DNA of 33,217 nucleotides from positions 1 to 33,217 of the forward strand of contig JAUNAF010000021.1 in NCBI GenBank assembly GCA_030527715.1. Direction: 5' to 3'. The position numbers and the translations under genes are program-made. The notes beneath the pieces are model-generated. The model was not told the DNA's origin and ran no database searches. It saw nothing but the letters and a program-made list of their open reading frames with translations. Source of the DNA: Eubacteriales bacterium. Its GTDB lineage: Bacteria > Bacillota > Clostridia > Lachnospirales > Lachnospiraceae. Shown here piece after piece: positions 1 to 8,000 of the stretch. Within the stretch, counting starts at the first letter, position 1. Each line of letters starts with the position of its first letter.

Positions 1-57
1 ATTATATATTTTTTTGTATTTCCTTTTTTTAAGTATTATTTTATATAATTTTTATCT

Positions 58-621
58 TTACTGTCCCTGCTTTTCACCAAGATAAGAACTGATGTTGACC
101 GGAATGGTTCTGCTGAGATATCCCGCAAGTTCCTCCTCTGTATAGGGAAGCCCCTGAACGATCCATGCTTCGATACAGTAGCCAAATCCCTTCAGATAAA
201 ACAGAATGTCAAACTCTTCCTCCTTCGTTAAGTCCGCACCTTTTCTTTCTCTGATGACATCCCGCATCAGCTCGATGGAACGCTGACTGGCAGCCTCAAA
301 AAAAGAGTTCTGTCCGGCAGTATTTTTCAGTGCGTTTTTATAGAAAATATGATCTTTATTCACAACGCGCAGCAGTGCGGTAAGTGATGACAGCCATCCG
401 TTCTCCTGCTCCAGATATTCTTTTGTGATGGACTCCATCTGATTCAGATAGATCCAGGCGATCAGATCATATTTATCCTTGAAATGATTGTAAAAGGTCC
501 CTGCTGACATACCGCAGTTCTCCACTATTTCTCTGATCGTGATCTTGTCTATGGATTTTGACTCGGAAAGCTCACGGAGTGATTCTGCAAGCGTCTCCTT
601 TGTAGTTTTTCTGTATATCAT
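58..621 (-). CDS. TetR/AcrR-family transcriptional regulator
   Basis: This 187-residue protein has an N-terminal helix-turn-helix of the TetR type at about residues 8-55, including the hallmark stretch SAGTFYNHFKDKYDLI. The rest is a helical ligand/dimer domain with no recognisable specificity. The ATG follows a GAGGAG ribosome binding site by four bases. It is transcribed divergently from the PNPOx-like gene starting at 764, and the 142 bases between them hold two palindromes, so it probably represses itself and that neighbour. TetR proteins usually act as dimeric repressors released by a small ligand; the ligand here cannot be read from sequence. The 57 bases after its stop are very AT-rich and show no clear terminator before the window edge. 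Confidence 0.9.
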   Translation of the reverse strand: MIYRKTTKETLAESLRELSESKSIDKITIREIVENCGMSAGTFYNHFKDKYDLIAWIYLNQMESITKEYLEQENGWLSSLTALLRVVNKDHIFYKNALKNTAGQNSFFEAASQRSIELMRDVIRERKGADLTKEEEFDILFYLKGFGYCIEAWIVQGLPYTEEELAGYLSRTIPVNISSYLGEKQGQ

Positions 622-635
622 TTTACTCCTCTTTT

Positions 636-653
636 GGCATCACAGCTGATGCC
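636..653. promoter_or_regulatory. Palindrome in the tetR 5' leader, candidate TetR operator
   Basis: GGCATCA and TGATGCC arms (7 of 7 bases) flank a four-base centre CAGC. It lies between the tetR start codon and the divergent promoters, a typical place for an autoregulatory TetR-family operator. It could also simply form a hairpin at the start of the tetR mRNA. Confidence 0.45.
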
Positions 654-671
654 GGTCTGTTTAAGTCATGC

Positions 672-712
672 TTGTTCTTTTGATCATAATCCGTATAATG
701 AAATTATAGCAA
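672..712. promoter_or_regulatory. Overlapping divergent promoters with a perfect 6-3-6 palindrome
   Basis: For the plus-strand gene, TTGTTC (672-677) and TATAAT (694-699) are 16 bases apart. For tetR on the minus strand, TTGCTA (707-712) and TATGAT (683-688) are 18 bases apart. The two promoters interleave. The palindrome TATAATGAAATTATA at 694-708 covers the plus-strand -10 box, so a repressor bound there would block both directions. The boxes are read by eye; the minus-strand promoter is the weaker call. Confidence 0.45.
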
Positions 713-763
713 GCAGGACTTTTCTGCGCTACAATATTTACTGATTTGAAAGGAGTCCATATC

Positions 764-1156
764 ATGAACGAAGTATTAGAATTTCTGAAAAGCTGCGGTA
801 CCTTTTATCTTGCCACCACTGACGGGGATCAGCCTCGCGTACGTCCTTTTGGTGCAGTATGTGAGTTTGAGGGCAGGCTCTACATCGTGACCAACAATCA
901 GAAAGATGTATATAAGCAGATGCAGAAGAATTCCAAGATCGAGATCAGCGGCATGAGCCAGGGCAAATGGATCCGCCTCGCAGGCAATGCCGTACACGAT
1001 TCCCGCAGAGAGGCTCGTGTTGCAATGCTGGAAGCCAATGCATCCCTTGGCAGCATGTACAATGCAGACGACAATCTGATGGAAGTACTCTACATCGAGA
1101 ACGGAACAGCGACCTTCTGCTCTTTCACCGAGGAGCCGAAGACCATTAACTTCTAA
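764..1156 (+). CDS. Pyridoxamine 5'-phosphate oxidase-like (PNPOx fold) flavoprotein
   Basis: A 130-residue single-domain protein resembling the small PNPOx-like split-barrel family that binds FMN or related flavins. Family features seen are the N-terminal FLKSCGTFYLATTDGDQPRVRPFG strand pair and the strand with FEGRLYIVTNNQKDVYKQM. The start is set at 764 because AGGAG at 751-755 lies eight bases before this ATG; an upstream in-frame TTG at 746 would include the ribosome binding site in the coding region. It is the only plus-strand gene in the window and is divergent from the TetR regulator, its likely repressor. Substrate and true cofactor are unknown; members of this family include reductases and many uncharacterised proteins. 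Confidence 0.85.
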   Translation: MNEVLEFLKSCGTFYLATTDGDQPRVRPFGAVCEFEGRLYIVTNNQKDVYKQMQKNSKIEISGMSQGKWIRLAGNAVHDSRREARVAMLEANASLGSMYNADDNLMEVLYIENGTATFCSFTEEPKTINF

Positions 1157-1190
1157 TTAAGCATCTGTCACATATTGATCATCACAGAAA

Positions 1191-1246
1191 CAAGCAAGTC
1201 CCCCACCGCTTAATGCTGTACGCATTTGAAGCGGGGGACTTACTTG
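1191..1246. repeat. Very strong imperfect hairpin after the PNPOx-like gene
   Basis: CAAGCAAGTCCCCC pairs with GGGGGACTTACTTG with one mismatch, followed inward by a short bulge, ACCGCTT against AAGCG, and an inner AATGC/GCATT stem. The structure lies 35 bases after the stop at 1156. Neither strand has a T-run after it, so it is not a standard intrinsic terminator. Long, bulged GC-rich hairpins of this kind are typical of IS200/IS605 element ends, but no transposase gene is nearby. It could still act as the 3' end of the PNPOx-like transcript. Confidence 0.5.
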
Positions 1247-1281
1247 AATTTGCTTGCCATATCTTCTATCTGCCTGGAAAT

Positions 1282-1368
1282 TACACCGGGATTTATATTT
1301 TTTACTGTTTCCGGTGTAGACTGGTCGTTGAGTACATCGAAATTTACATTTTTCGCTCTTTTCGGTGT
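1282..1368. repeat. Tandem pair of degenerate hairpin repeats, 51-base period
   Basis: The first copy has perfect arms TACACCGG (1282-1289) and CCGGTGTA (1311-1318). The second copy, starting 51 bases later, has arms ACATCGAAA (from 1334) and TTTTCGGTGT (1359-1368) with two mismatches. The interior sequences also match, roughly two thirds of about 42 aligned positions. Together with the hairpin at 1191-1246 these fill the roughly 300-base gap between the PNPOx-like gene and nitR, in which I see no convincing gene. Confidence 0.5.
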
Positions 1369-1394
1369 CTTTTAAGTTCTGGATGAAACATTTC

Positions 1395-1440
1395 AAAAAA
1401 GAGCCCCGCTCCATAGATGCAATCTGAAAATCTCATCTAT
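1395..1440 (-). terminator. Intrinsic terminator candidate after nitR
   Basis: Reading the minus strand after the nitR stop, an ATAGATG/CATCTAT stem is followed by GAGC-GGG-GCTC and then six T residues (1395-1400). The second stem is short, so efficiency is uncertain. Its position 27 bases past the last gene of the nitrogen block fits the end of the glnA-nitR transcript. Confidence 0.5.
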
Positions 1441-1466
1441 TTTGCAGCAGCTCCTTCATCAATGTT

Positions 1467-2021
1467 CTACCACTCACCACTCTGCAGCAGCAGAATCATC
1501 TGTGCACTTTCCACCATAGAGCGATGATAGTCCATGGACTGCTTCTGCAGCATGGCATGTGCCTCAGGCTCATCGATCCCGTGCAGCTTCATCAGGATCT
1601 CCTTTGCCTGATCGATCATCTTCTGCTCCTGCGGAGTGCGCTGTATTTTGATCTGTTTCTTTTTTCGCTCTGTCTTTTTCCTTTCAGCGAGACTGTCTGT
1701 GACGAGTTTCAGCAGCAGCTGAATCTGAAACGGTGAGGTTAACAGTTTCAATCGATCATCACCGGATTCCAGATCCGTGCGCTTCGATATCATGATCATA
1801 TGAAAGTTCCGTGGAAGATAGTCGAACAATTCTGTGTAGCTCATCCCCTGAATCCGCTCTGTGCAGATGACTACTCCGGCATCTGCTAACTGTGTTTCAC
1901 TGAGCACACCTGATGCTGAATGATGTATCATGATCTCTATATCCAGTCCGTTCTTTCTGATGATCTCCGCAATCTTTTCAGCAGTCTCCCTCTTTGGAAA
2001 TGCAACGACAATACATTCCAT
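1467..2021 (-). CDS. nitR: ANTAR-domain RNA-binding antiterminator, NitR-like nitrogen regulator
   Basis: This 184-residue protein has an N-terminal receiver-like domain (about 1-110), a basic charged linker (KKTERKKKQIKIQRT) and a C-terminal three-helix ANTAR domain (about 128-184). ANTAR proteins bind leader-RNA hairpins and prevent transcription termination. Clostridial NitR proteins are encoded beside glnA and control nitrogen genes; the placement here is the same, nine bases after the glnA stop, with an AGGAGG ribosome binding site overlapping that stop. The receiver domain lacks the acidic N-terminal pair and has no aspartate where the phosphoacceptor should be (GVVICTERIQGM), so it is probably not a kinase target. 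Likely RNA targets are the terminator-like leaders of the three nitrogen transcription units, but this is inference. Confidence 0.85.
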   Translation of the reverse strand: MECIVVAFPKRETAEKIAEIIRKNGLDIEIMIHHSASGVLSETQLADAGVVICTERIQGMSYTELFDYLPRNFHMIMISKRTDLESGDDRLKLLTSPFQIQLLLKLVTDSLAERKKTERKKKQIKIQRTPQEQKMIDQAKEILMKLHGIDEPEAHAMLQKQSMDYHRSMVESAQMILLLQSGEW

Positions 2022-2030
2022 GGAGTCCTC

Positions 2031-3311
2031 CTAGAGGCGATTTAAGTATCTCTGTCTTTCCCAGTCAGTAACCTCTGACATATATTCCTGCCATTCTCTG
2101 TTTTTTATCTCCGCATAGATCTGAGTAAAACGTCTGCCCAGACATTTTCTGATCAGTTCATCCTTCTCCAGAGCATGAACTGCCAGATCCAGACTTCCCG
2201 GCAGCATATACTTTACTTCATTCTGAATATCCTCCGGGTTGATCTTCTGCTCGATTCCCTCTATTCCTGCAAGAATGCACACGGCAATTGCCAGATACGG
2301 GTTTGCGGAAGTATCCGGGAAACGCAGCTCCACCTTGCTCTCACCATGTCTCTTGCGATACTTGATCAGGGCAGATTCTCCCTCCATCGCAAAGTCTACC
2401 TGATGCGGTGCCTGAGCTCCGCAGCGAAGTCTTTTATAGGAATTGACGATCGGATTGGTCAGTGCACAGACTGCGCTGATATGTCTCATGATTCCACCGG
2501 TAAAATATCTTGCTTCCTGTGAAAGCTCCCCATTCTCATCCGGATCAAACAGATTTTTTTCTCCCTGATACATGGAAATATTCAGATGCATGCCGGAACC
2601 GGCGAGCTCTGTCTTCGGTTTCGGCATAAAGGTCGCATAGAGCCCGAATCTTCTTGCAATCGAACGCACTGCAAGTTTGAAAGTCATCACCGCATCTGCG
2701 ATCTCCAGACTCTCTGACTGTGCAAAATCGATCTCATGCTGTGCCGGAGACAGCTCATGGTGGGAGGACTCGATCTCAAATCCCATCTCCTCCAGAGTCA
2801 GAACGATATCACGTCTTGCATTCTCACCGTAATCAAACGGTCCTACATCAAGATAACCGGCGCTCTCATGTGTCACTGTGGTAGGCATCCCATCCTCGTC
2901 CGTATGGAAAAGATAGAATTCACACTCCGGATTGATCATAAAGCGGTAGCCCTTGCTCTCGGCGATCGCGATCGCACGTTTTAAAATGGTGCGCGGACTC
3001 ATCTCATACAAGGTACCGTCTTCATGGCAGACATCGCAGATGACTTTTGCCACCTTACGCTGCTGCGGACGCCACGGCAGGATCACAAAACTGTCCAGGT
3101 CCGGATACAGGTACAGCTCCTCATCGATCTGGTACTGATTGTCAAACACCGCAGATCCCTCAAAAGAAAACTGATTATTCATCACTCTCTCAAGCTGTCC
3201 GGTCGTTACCGCAATATTCTTCAGGTTTCCAAACGCATCGGCAAACTGCAGACGTAAAAATTCAACATCCTCAGCTTCGATCATCTTTGCAATTTCTTCT
3301 TTTGTTCTCAT
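2031..3311 (-). CDS. glnA: Glutamine synthetase type I
   Basis: Makes glutamine from glutamate, ammonia and ATP in the cytoplasm as a dodecamer. The 426-residue length and absence of the extended adenylylation region fit the GSI-alpha group of Firmicutes. Motifs seen include NPECEFYLF (metal-binding glutamate), HHELSPAQHEIDF, GSGMHLNIS (ATP/metal histidine), KRLRCGAQAPHQVDFA and RFPDTSANPYLA (glutamate-binding arginine region). It has its own promoter and a long structured leader, and is co-transcribed with nitR. A second, unrelated-length synthetase (glnN) is encoded about 11 kb upstream in the same block. GSI-alpha enzymes are normally controlled by glutamine feedback rather than adenylylation. 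Confidence 0.97.
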   Translation of the reverse strand: MRTKEEIAKMIEAEDVEFLRLQFADAFGNLKNIAVTTGQLERVMNNQFSFEGSAVFDNQYQIDEELYLYPDLDSFVILPWRPQQRKVAKVICDVCHEDGTLYEMSPRTILKRAIAIAESKGYRFMINPECEFYLFHTDEDGMPTTVTHESAGYLDVGPFDYGENARRDIVLTLEEMGFEIESSHHELSPAQHEIDFAQSESLEIADAVMTFKLAVRSIARRFGLYATFMPKPKTELAGSGMHLNISMYQGEKNLFDPDENGELSQEARYFTGGIMRHISAVCALTNPIVNSYKRLRCGAQAPHQVDFAMEGESALIKYRKRHGESKVELRFPDTSANPYLAIAVCILAGIEGIEQKINPEDIQNEVKYMLPGSLDLAVHALEKDELIRKCLGRRFTQIYAEIKNREWQEYMSEVTDWERQRYLNRL

Positions 3312-3349
3312 TTCTTCTCGCTCTCCTTATGTAAAGGGTATCACTTATC

Positions 3350-3416
3350 ACTATTCAGAGCCTGTCTCGAAAATGCTTCACATTTCATCAATGTGGCTTC
3401 TTGCCATATGAATAGT
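3350..3416 (-). promoter_or_regulatory. Structured segment of the glnA leader RNA
   Basis: On the RNA, arms at 3409-3416 and 3350-3357 (ACTATTCA against TGAATAGT) can close a domain of about 67 bases. It encloses a stem CACATT-GATGA-AATGTG (3379-3395) and a small TGGC/GCCA stem (about 3394-3406). It follows the terminator-like hairpin and precedes the glnA ribosome binding site. A comparable closing pair, AACTATC/GATAGTT, is present at the same relative place in the glnN leader. Function is unknown; regulation or mRNA stability are possible. Confidence 0.4.
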
Positions 3417-3419
3417 TGC

Positions 3420-3469
3420 AAAAAGGCATTCGAAAAAGAGTGTTTCTCACACTCCTTTTGAACGCCTTT
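3420..3469 (-). terminator. Terminator-like hairpin at the start of the glnA leader
   Basis: On the RNA, AAAGGCGTTC pairs with GAATGCCTTT, with an inner GAGTGT-GAGAA-ACACTC stem-loop, followed by a run of T (3420-3424). It starts only a few bases after the expected transcript start of the promoter at 3480-3508. It can end gltD read-through and can also attenuate glnA. Its outer arms (AAAGGCG, GCCTTTTT) match those of the leaders before dapF and glnN. Confidence 0.7.
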
Positions 3470-3479
3470 GACTGAATAT

Positions 3480-3508
3480 ATTATATACTACTTTTTGACA
3501 AAGTACAA
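3480..3508 (-). promoter_or_regulatory. Promoter of glnA-nitR
   Basis: TTGTAC (3503-3508) and a perfect TATAAT (3480-3485) are separated by 17 bases. The -35 box lies four bases after the gltD stop codon. Start of transcription is expected near 3473, giving a leader of about 160 bases before the glnA start. Confidence 0.7.
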
Positions 3509-3512
3509 GAGA

Positions 3513-5000
3513 TCAGAGAAGATTCGTATATCCCATCAGTGATCGGTCTACCGCCTTTGCAACTGCCCTTCCCTCAGAGATCGCCCAAACTACCAGTGAC
3601 TGACCACGTCTGATATCTCCGGCAGCAAAGACGTTCTCCTTTGAAGTCTGATAGGTATCTGCTTCTGTCGCAATGTTGCTTCTTCGGTCGAGTTCTACGC
3701 CAAAGGCATCTGTCAGATACTTCTGGCTGCCGAGGAAACCGGCTGCGATCAGCACCAGGTCTGCCTTGATCTCCTTCTCGGAGCCCTCGATCTTCTGAAA
3801 TGTTTTCGGCTGAAGCATGACGGTCTTTGCAGCGCAGACTCTTCCTTTTTCATTTTTCACAAACTCCGTCACCGTAGTCTGATAGATACGCGGGTCGTGA
3901 CCGAACCGGTCGATCGCCTCCTCCTGACCGTAATCCGTCTTCAGGACTCTCGGCCACTCCGGCCATGGATTGCTCTCCATTCTTTTTTCTGAAGGCTTCG
4001 GCATCATCTCCAGCTGGACGACACTGCCTGCTCCGAGACGGATCACGGTTCCGACACAGTCATTTCCCGTATCTCCTCCACCGATGACGACCACGGATTT
4101 TCCTTTCAGACTTCCAAAGCTGAAGTCCTTCGCCTGGATCACCTTTGCCGCATCGTAGTTCTCATCCATCAGCCGCTTACTCACCTCAGTCAGAAAATCC
4201 ACTGCAAAATAGATGCCCTCTGCCTCGCGTCCCGGGACCTGGATGTTTCTCGGATTGGAGGCGCCTCCGCAGAGAATGACCCTGTCATACTCTCTGCCCA
4301 GCTCCTCAGCCGTGACATCCACGCCGACATTCACATTGTATCGGAATTCCACGCCTGCCGCCTCCATCAGACGGATCCTGCGGTCAATGCTTCTTTTATC
4401 CAGCTTCATATTCGGAATTCCGTATCTGAGCAGACCGCCTGCACGGTCTCTTCGCTCAAAGACGGTCACCTGATGGCCTCTGCGATTCAGAAGCTGTGCC
4501 GCAGCGAGCCCGGAAGGACCGCTGCCGACCACTGCCACCTTCTTTCCTGTCCGTATCTGCGGAACCGGCTCCTCCACCAGATCATGCTCGTAGGCATAGT
4601 CAATGATCGTGCGCTCATTTTCTTTTGTAGATACGGCATCTCCGTGATAACCGCAGGTACATGCAGCTTCACAGAGCGCTGGGCACACTCTTGAGGTAAA
4701 TTCCGGAAAGCTGTGTGTCTTTGCCAGACGGTAATATGCCTGCTCCAGATTTCCCTTATATACAAGATCATTTGTTTCCGGAACCAGATTGTGGAGCGGA
4801 CAGCCTGAGCCCATGCCTGCGATCATGCCTCCGTACTGGCAGAACGGAACACCGCATTCCATGCAGCGGGCAGCCTGCTCCTGCTGTTTTTCCAGAGGCA
4901 GTCTTCTGTGAAATTCTTCAAAGGAACCGATACGCTCCGATGGCGCCGTCACCGGTCCGTCTTCACGCTGATATTCCATAAATCCATTGATTTTTCCCAT
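3513..5000 (-). CDS. gltD: Glutamate synthase (NADPH) small subunit
   Basis: The 495-residue beta subunit passes electrons from NAD(P)H through FAD and 4Fe-4S clusters to the large subunit. The N-terminal cysteine region (CMECGVPFC, then GSGCPLHN, CPALCEAACTCG) supplies the Fe-S ligands. Two Rossmann motifs follow, VAVVGSGPSGLAAAQLL for FAD and VVVIGGGDTGNDCVG for NAD(P)H, and a C-terminal FAAGDIRRGQSLVVWAISEGR. The start at 5000 is chosen because AAAGGAGG lies six bases upstream and residues [13 protein letters not shown] match the usual N-terminus. This ATG overlaps the gltB stop by one base (TAATG), so translation is probably coupled. Confidence 0.96.
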   Translation of the reverse strand: MGKINGFMEYQREDGPVTAPSERIGSFEEFHRRLPLEKQQEQAARCMECGVPFCQYGGMIAGMGSGCPLHNLVPETNDLVYKGNLEQAYYRLAKTHSFPEFTSRVCPALCEAACTCGYHGDAVSTKENERTIIDYAYEHDLVEEPVPQIRTGKKVAVVGSGPSGLAAAQLLNRRGHQVTVFERRDRAGGLLRYGIPNMKLDKRSIDRRIRLMEAAGVEFRYNVNVGVDVTAEELGREYDRVILCGGASNPRNIQVPGREAEGIYFAVDFLTEVSKRLMDENYDAAKVIQAKDFSFGSLKGKSVVVIGGGDTGNDCVGTVIRLGAGSVVQLEMMPKPSEKRMESNPWPEWPRVLKTDYGQEEAIDRFGHDPRIYQTTVTEFVKNEKGRVCAAKTVMLQPKTFQKIEGSEKEIKADLVLIAAGFLGSQKYLTDAFGVELDRRSNIATEADTYQTSKENVFAAGDIRRGQSLVVWAISEGRAVAKAVDRSLMGYTNLL

Positions 5001-8000
5001 TATTTGCCTCCTTTCTCTGTTGTGCACAGATAAAATGCTTCGTTCTGTGCATCCTGCAGGCTCATTCCACTCTCAATGAGACGGTTTGTCTGTGCCATGA
5101 TCCGTTTGTAATCCACCGGAATGATCCTTTTAAATCTGGTCAGGCTGTTCTCAAAATCATCCAGGATCTCCTTTGCCTTCAGAGATCCGGTACAGCTGTA
5201 ATGGTTCTCCAGCAGCTGCTTCAGTTCCACACGGTCGGTGATCTGCTCTACTGCCTCCATGGATACCATGCTCTTATTCAGATTTCTGTACAGTCGGTTA
5301 TGCTCATCATAAACATAGGCAATACCGCCGCTCATTCCAGCTGCAAAGTTTTTACCGGTCGGACCGAGAATCACTGCAACACCTCCGGTCATGTATTCAC
5401 AGCCATGCTCTCCGACACCCTCGACCACCGCTTTTGCACCGGAGTTTCTGACACAGAAGCGCTCGCCTGCCATTCCGGCAATATAAGCTTCACCGCTGGT
5501 CGCGCCGTAGAGAGCCACATTTCCGACGATGATATTCTCCTCTGTGTTATAGGCTGCATGTTCAGAGGCATGCAGGATCAGTCTGCCTCCGGAGAGTCCT
5601 TTTCCGAAATAATCATTGCTGTCTCCGGTCAGATGCAGGGTCAGTCCCTTCGGAATAAACGCTCCGAAACTCTGTCCGCCTGCTCCGTGACAGTCGATCG
5701 TGATCGTATCATCTGCAAGTCCTTCAGGATGATGACCTGTGATCTTTGCACCGATCAGTGTTCCAAACGTACGGTCTGTATTGGTCAGCTCAACAGAAAG
5801 TTTTACTTTTTTTCCATTTGCAATGGCTGAAGAAAGCTTTTTATTCTGAACAAAAAGACGCTCATCCTTTTTGTCATCTAATTTGAAGTCGAATTTCTGC
5901 TTTTCTGTATCAAGCGCTGTCGGCTGTCCGAGGATGCGATCCAGGGAGATTCTGTCTGCAATACCTGACAGTGCTTCCTTTTTTCTGAGCAGATCGGTAC
6001 GGCCAACCAGCTCATTCACTGTCCGCACACCGAGACGCGCCATATATTCCCTGAGCTCCTGCGCGATAAAACGCATGAAATTTTCAACATATTCCGGCTT
6101 TCCTGCAAATCTGGCACGAAGCTTCGGATTCTGTGTAGCTATTCCCATCGGACAGGTATCCTGGTTGCAGACACGCATCATCACACAGCCGAGTGTTACA
6201 AGCGGAGCTGTCGCAAATCCGAATTCCTCCGCTCCGAGAATCGCTGCGATCGCCACATCTCTGCCGCTCATCAGCTTTCCGTCTGTCTCGATCACGACAT
6301 AATTTCTCAGATCATTCTGAAGCAGTGTCTGATGTGTCTCCGAGAGACCGAGTTCCCACGGAAGTCCCGCATTGTGGATGGAACTGATCGGAGCTGCTCC
6401 GGAGCCGCCGTCATATCCAGAGATCAGGATCACGGCTGCTCCTGCCTTTGCAACACCTGCTGCGATCGTTCCGACGCCTGTCTCAGATACCAGCTTGACT
6501 GAAATTCTCGCATCTCTGTTTGCATTTTTCAGATCATAGATCAGCTGTGCAAGATCCTCGATAGAATAGATATCATGGTGCGGAGGCGGTGAGATCAGGC
6601 TCACACCCGGTGTCGAATGTCTTGTCTTTGCGACCCACGGATATACCTTTTTTCCGGGAAGGTGACCACCCTCTCCGGGTTTTGCCCCCTGTGCCAGCTT
6701 GATCTGAAGTTCTCTTGCGCTGAGCAGATATCTGCTTGTCACGCCGAATCTTCCGCTCGCTACCTGCTTGATCGCGGAGCTGATGTCATTTGCGGTACCT
6801 GCAGTGGCGATGCGCTCCTCGCTCTCTCCGCCTTCTCCGCTGTTTGACTTTCCATGCAGATGATTCATTGCAACTGCCAGGGCGGTGTGCGCTTCCTCAG
6901 AGATCGATCCGTAGGACATGGCTCCTGTTTTAAATCGTTTTACGATTTCCTCCACCGGCTCCACTTCCTCCAGCGGCACACCGCTTTCCGGATAGCAGAA
7001 CTCCATCAGGCTTCGAAGATAGCCAGTCTGCTCCCGGTCGACCATTGCCGTATATTCCTTGAATTTATCGTAATTTCCCTCTCTCGTTGCGAGCTGAAGC
7101 ATATGGATCGTCGTAGGATTATATCGGTGCAGCTCACCTCCGGAGCGCATCTTGTGACGGCCGACCGAGTCAATCGTCATATCTGTCTGCAGTCCGAGCG
7201 GATCAAAGGCTTTGGAATGCTGACGATCGGTCTGCTCAGCGATATCCTCCAGTGTCAGACCGCCGATTCTGGAGACCGTTTTCGGGAAATACCGTTCGAT
7301 CACTTCTTCCGAGATACCGAGCGCTTCAAAAATTCTGCTGCCCTGATAGGACTGAATCGTTGAAATACCCATCTTTGAAGCGATCTTGATAATTCCAGAG
7401 AGGATCGCCTGATCATAATCCGTACATGCTGCATAGTAATCCTTATTCAGAAGTTCATCATCGATCAGTCTTGCGATCGATGCGTGTGCCAGATACGGGT
7501 TGATACCGCTTGCACCATAGCCGAGCAGTGTCGCAAAATCATGGACACCCTTCGGCTCCGCGGTTTCGAGCAGAATGGACATTGCCATACATTTTTTGGT
7601 TTCCACAAGATGACTGTGGACTGCCGATACTCCGAGCAGTGACGGAATCGCCACATGGTTCTCATCGATCCCGCGGTCTGAGAGGATCAGGATGTTTGCC
7701 CCCTCTCTGTACGCACGATCTACCTGAAGAAACAGTCTGTTCAGGGCTCTTTCCAGCGAGGTACTCTTGTAGTAGCACAGAGATACCGTCTCCACCTTCA
7801 GACCATCCTGATGCATGCCCTTGATCTTCAGCAGATCCAGATCAGAGAGGATCGGATTCTGGATCTTCAGTACTCTGCAGTTCTCTGCACTTTCCGAGAG
7901 CAGATTTCCGTTCTTTCCGACATAGACGGTCGTTGCGGTCACGATTTTCTCGCGCTGTGCATCGATTGGCGGATTAGTCACCTGCGCAAAAAGCTGTTTG

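Noticed and set aside
1157-1414. Open frame of 85 codons on the minus strand between nitR and the PNPOx-like gene
   Set aside because: It spans the hairpin and the tandem repeats, starts within the nitR terminator region, has no proper ribosome binding site, and its internal repeat follows from the DNA repeat. No family is recognised.
3350-3470. Classic two-hairpin ANTAR target with six-base loops (A at 1, G at 4)
   Set aside because: I looked in the glnA, glnN and dapF leaders; the stems present give loops of three, five or six bases that do not match, and there is no room for an upstream hairpin before the dapF and glnN terminators.
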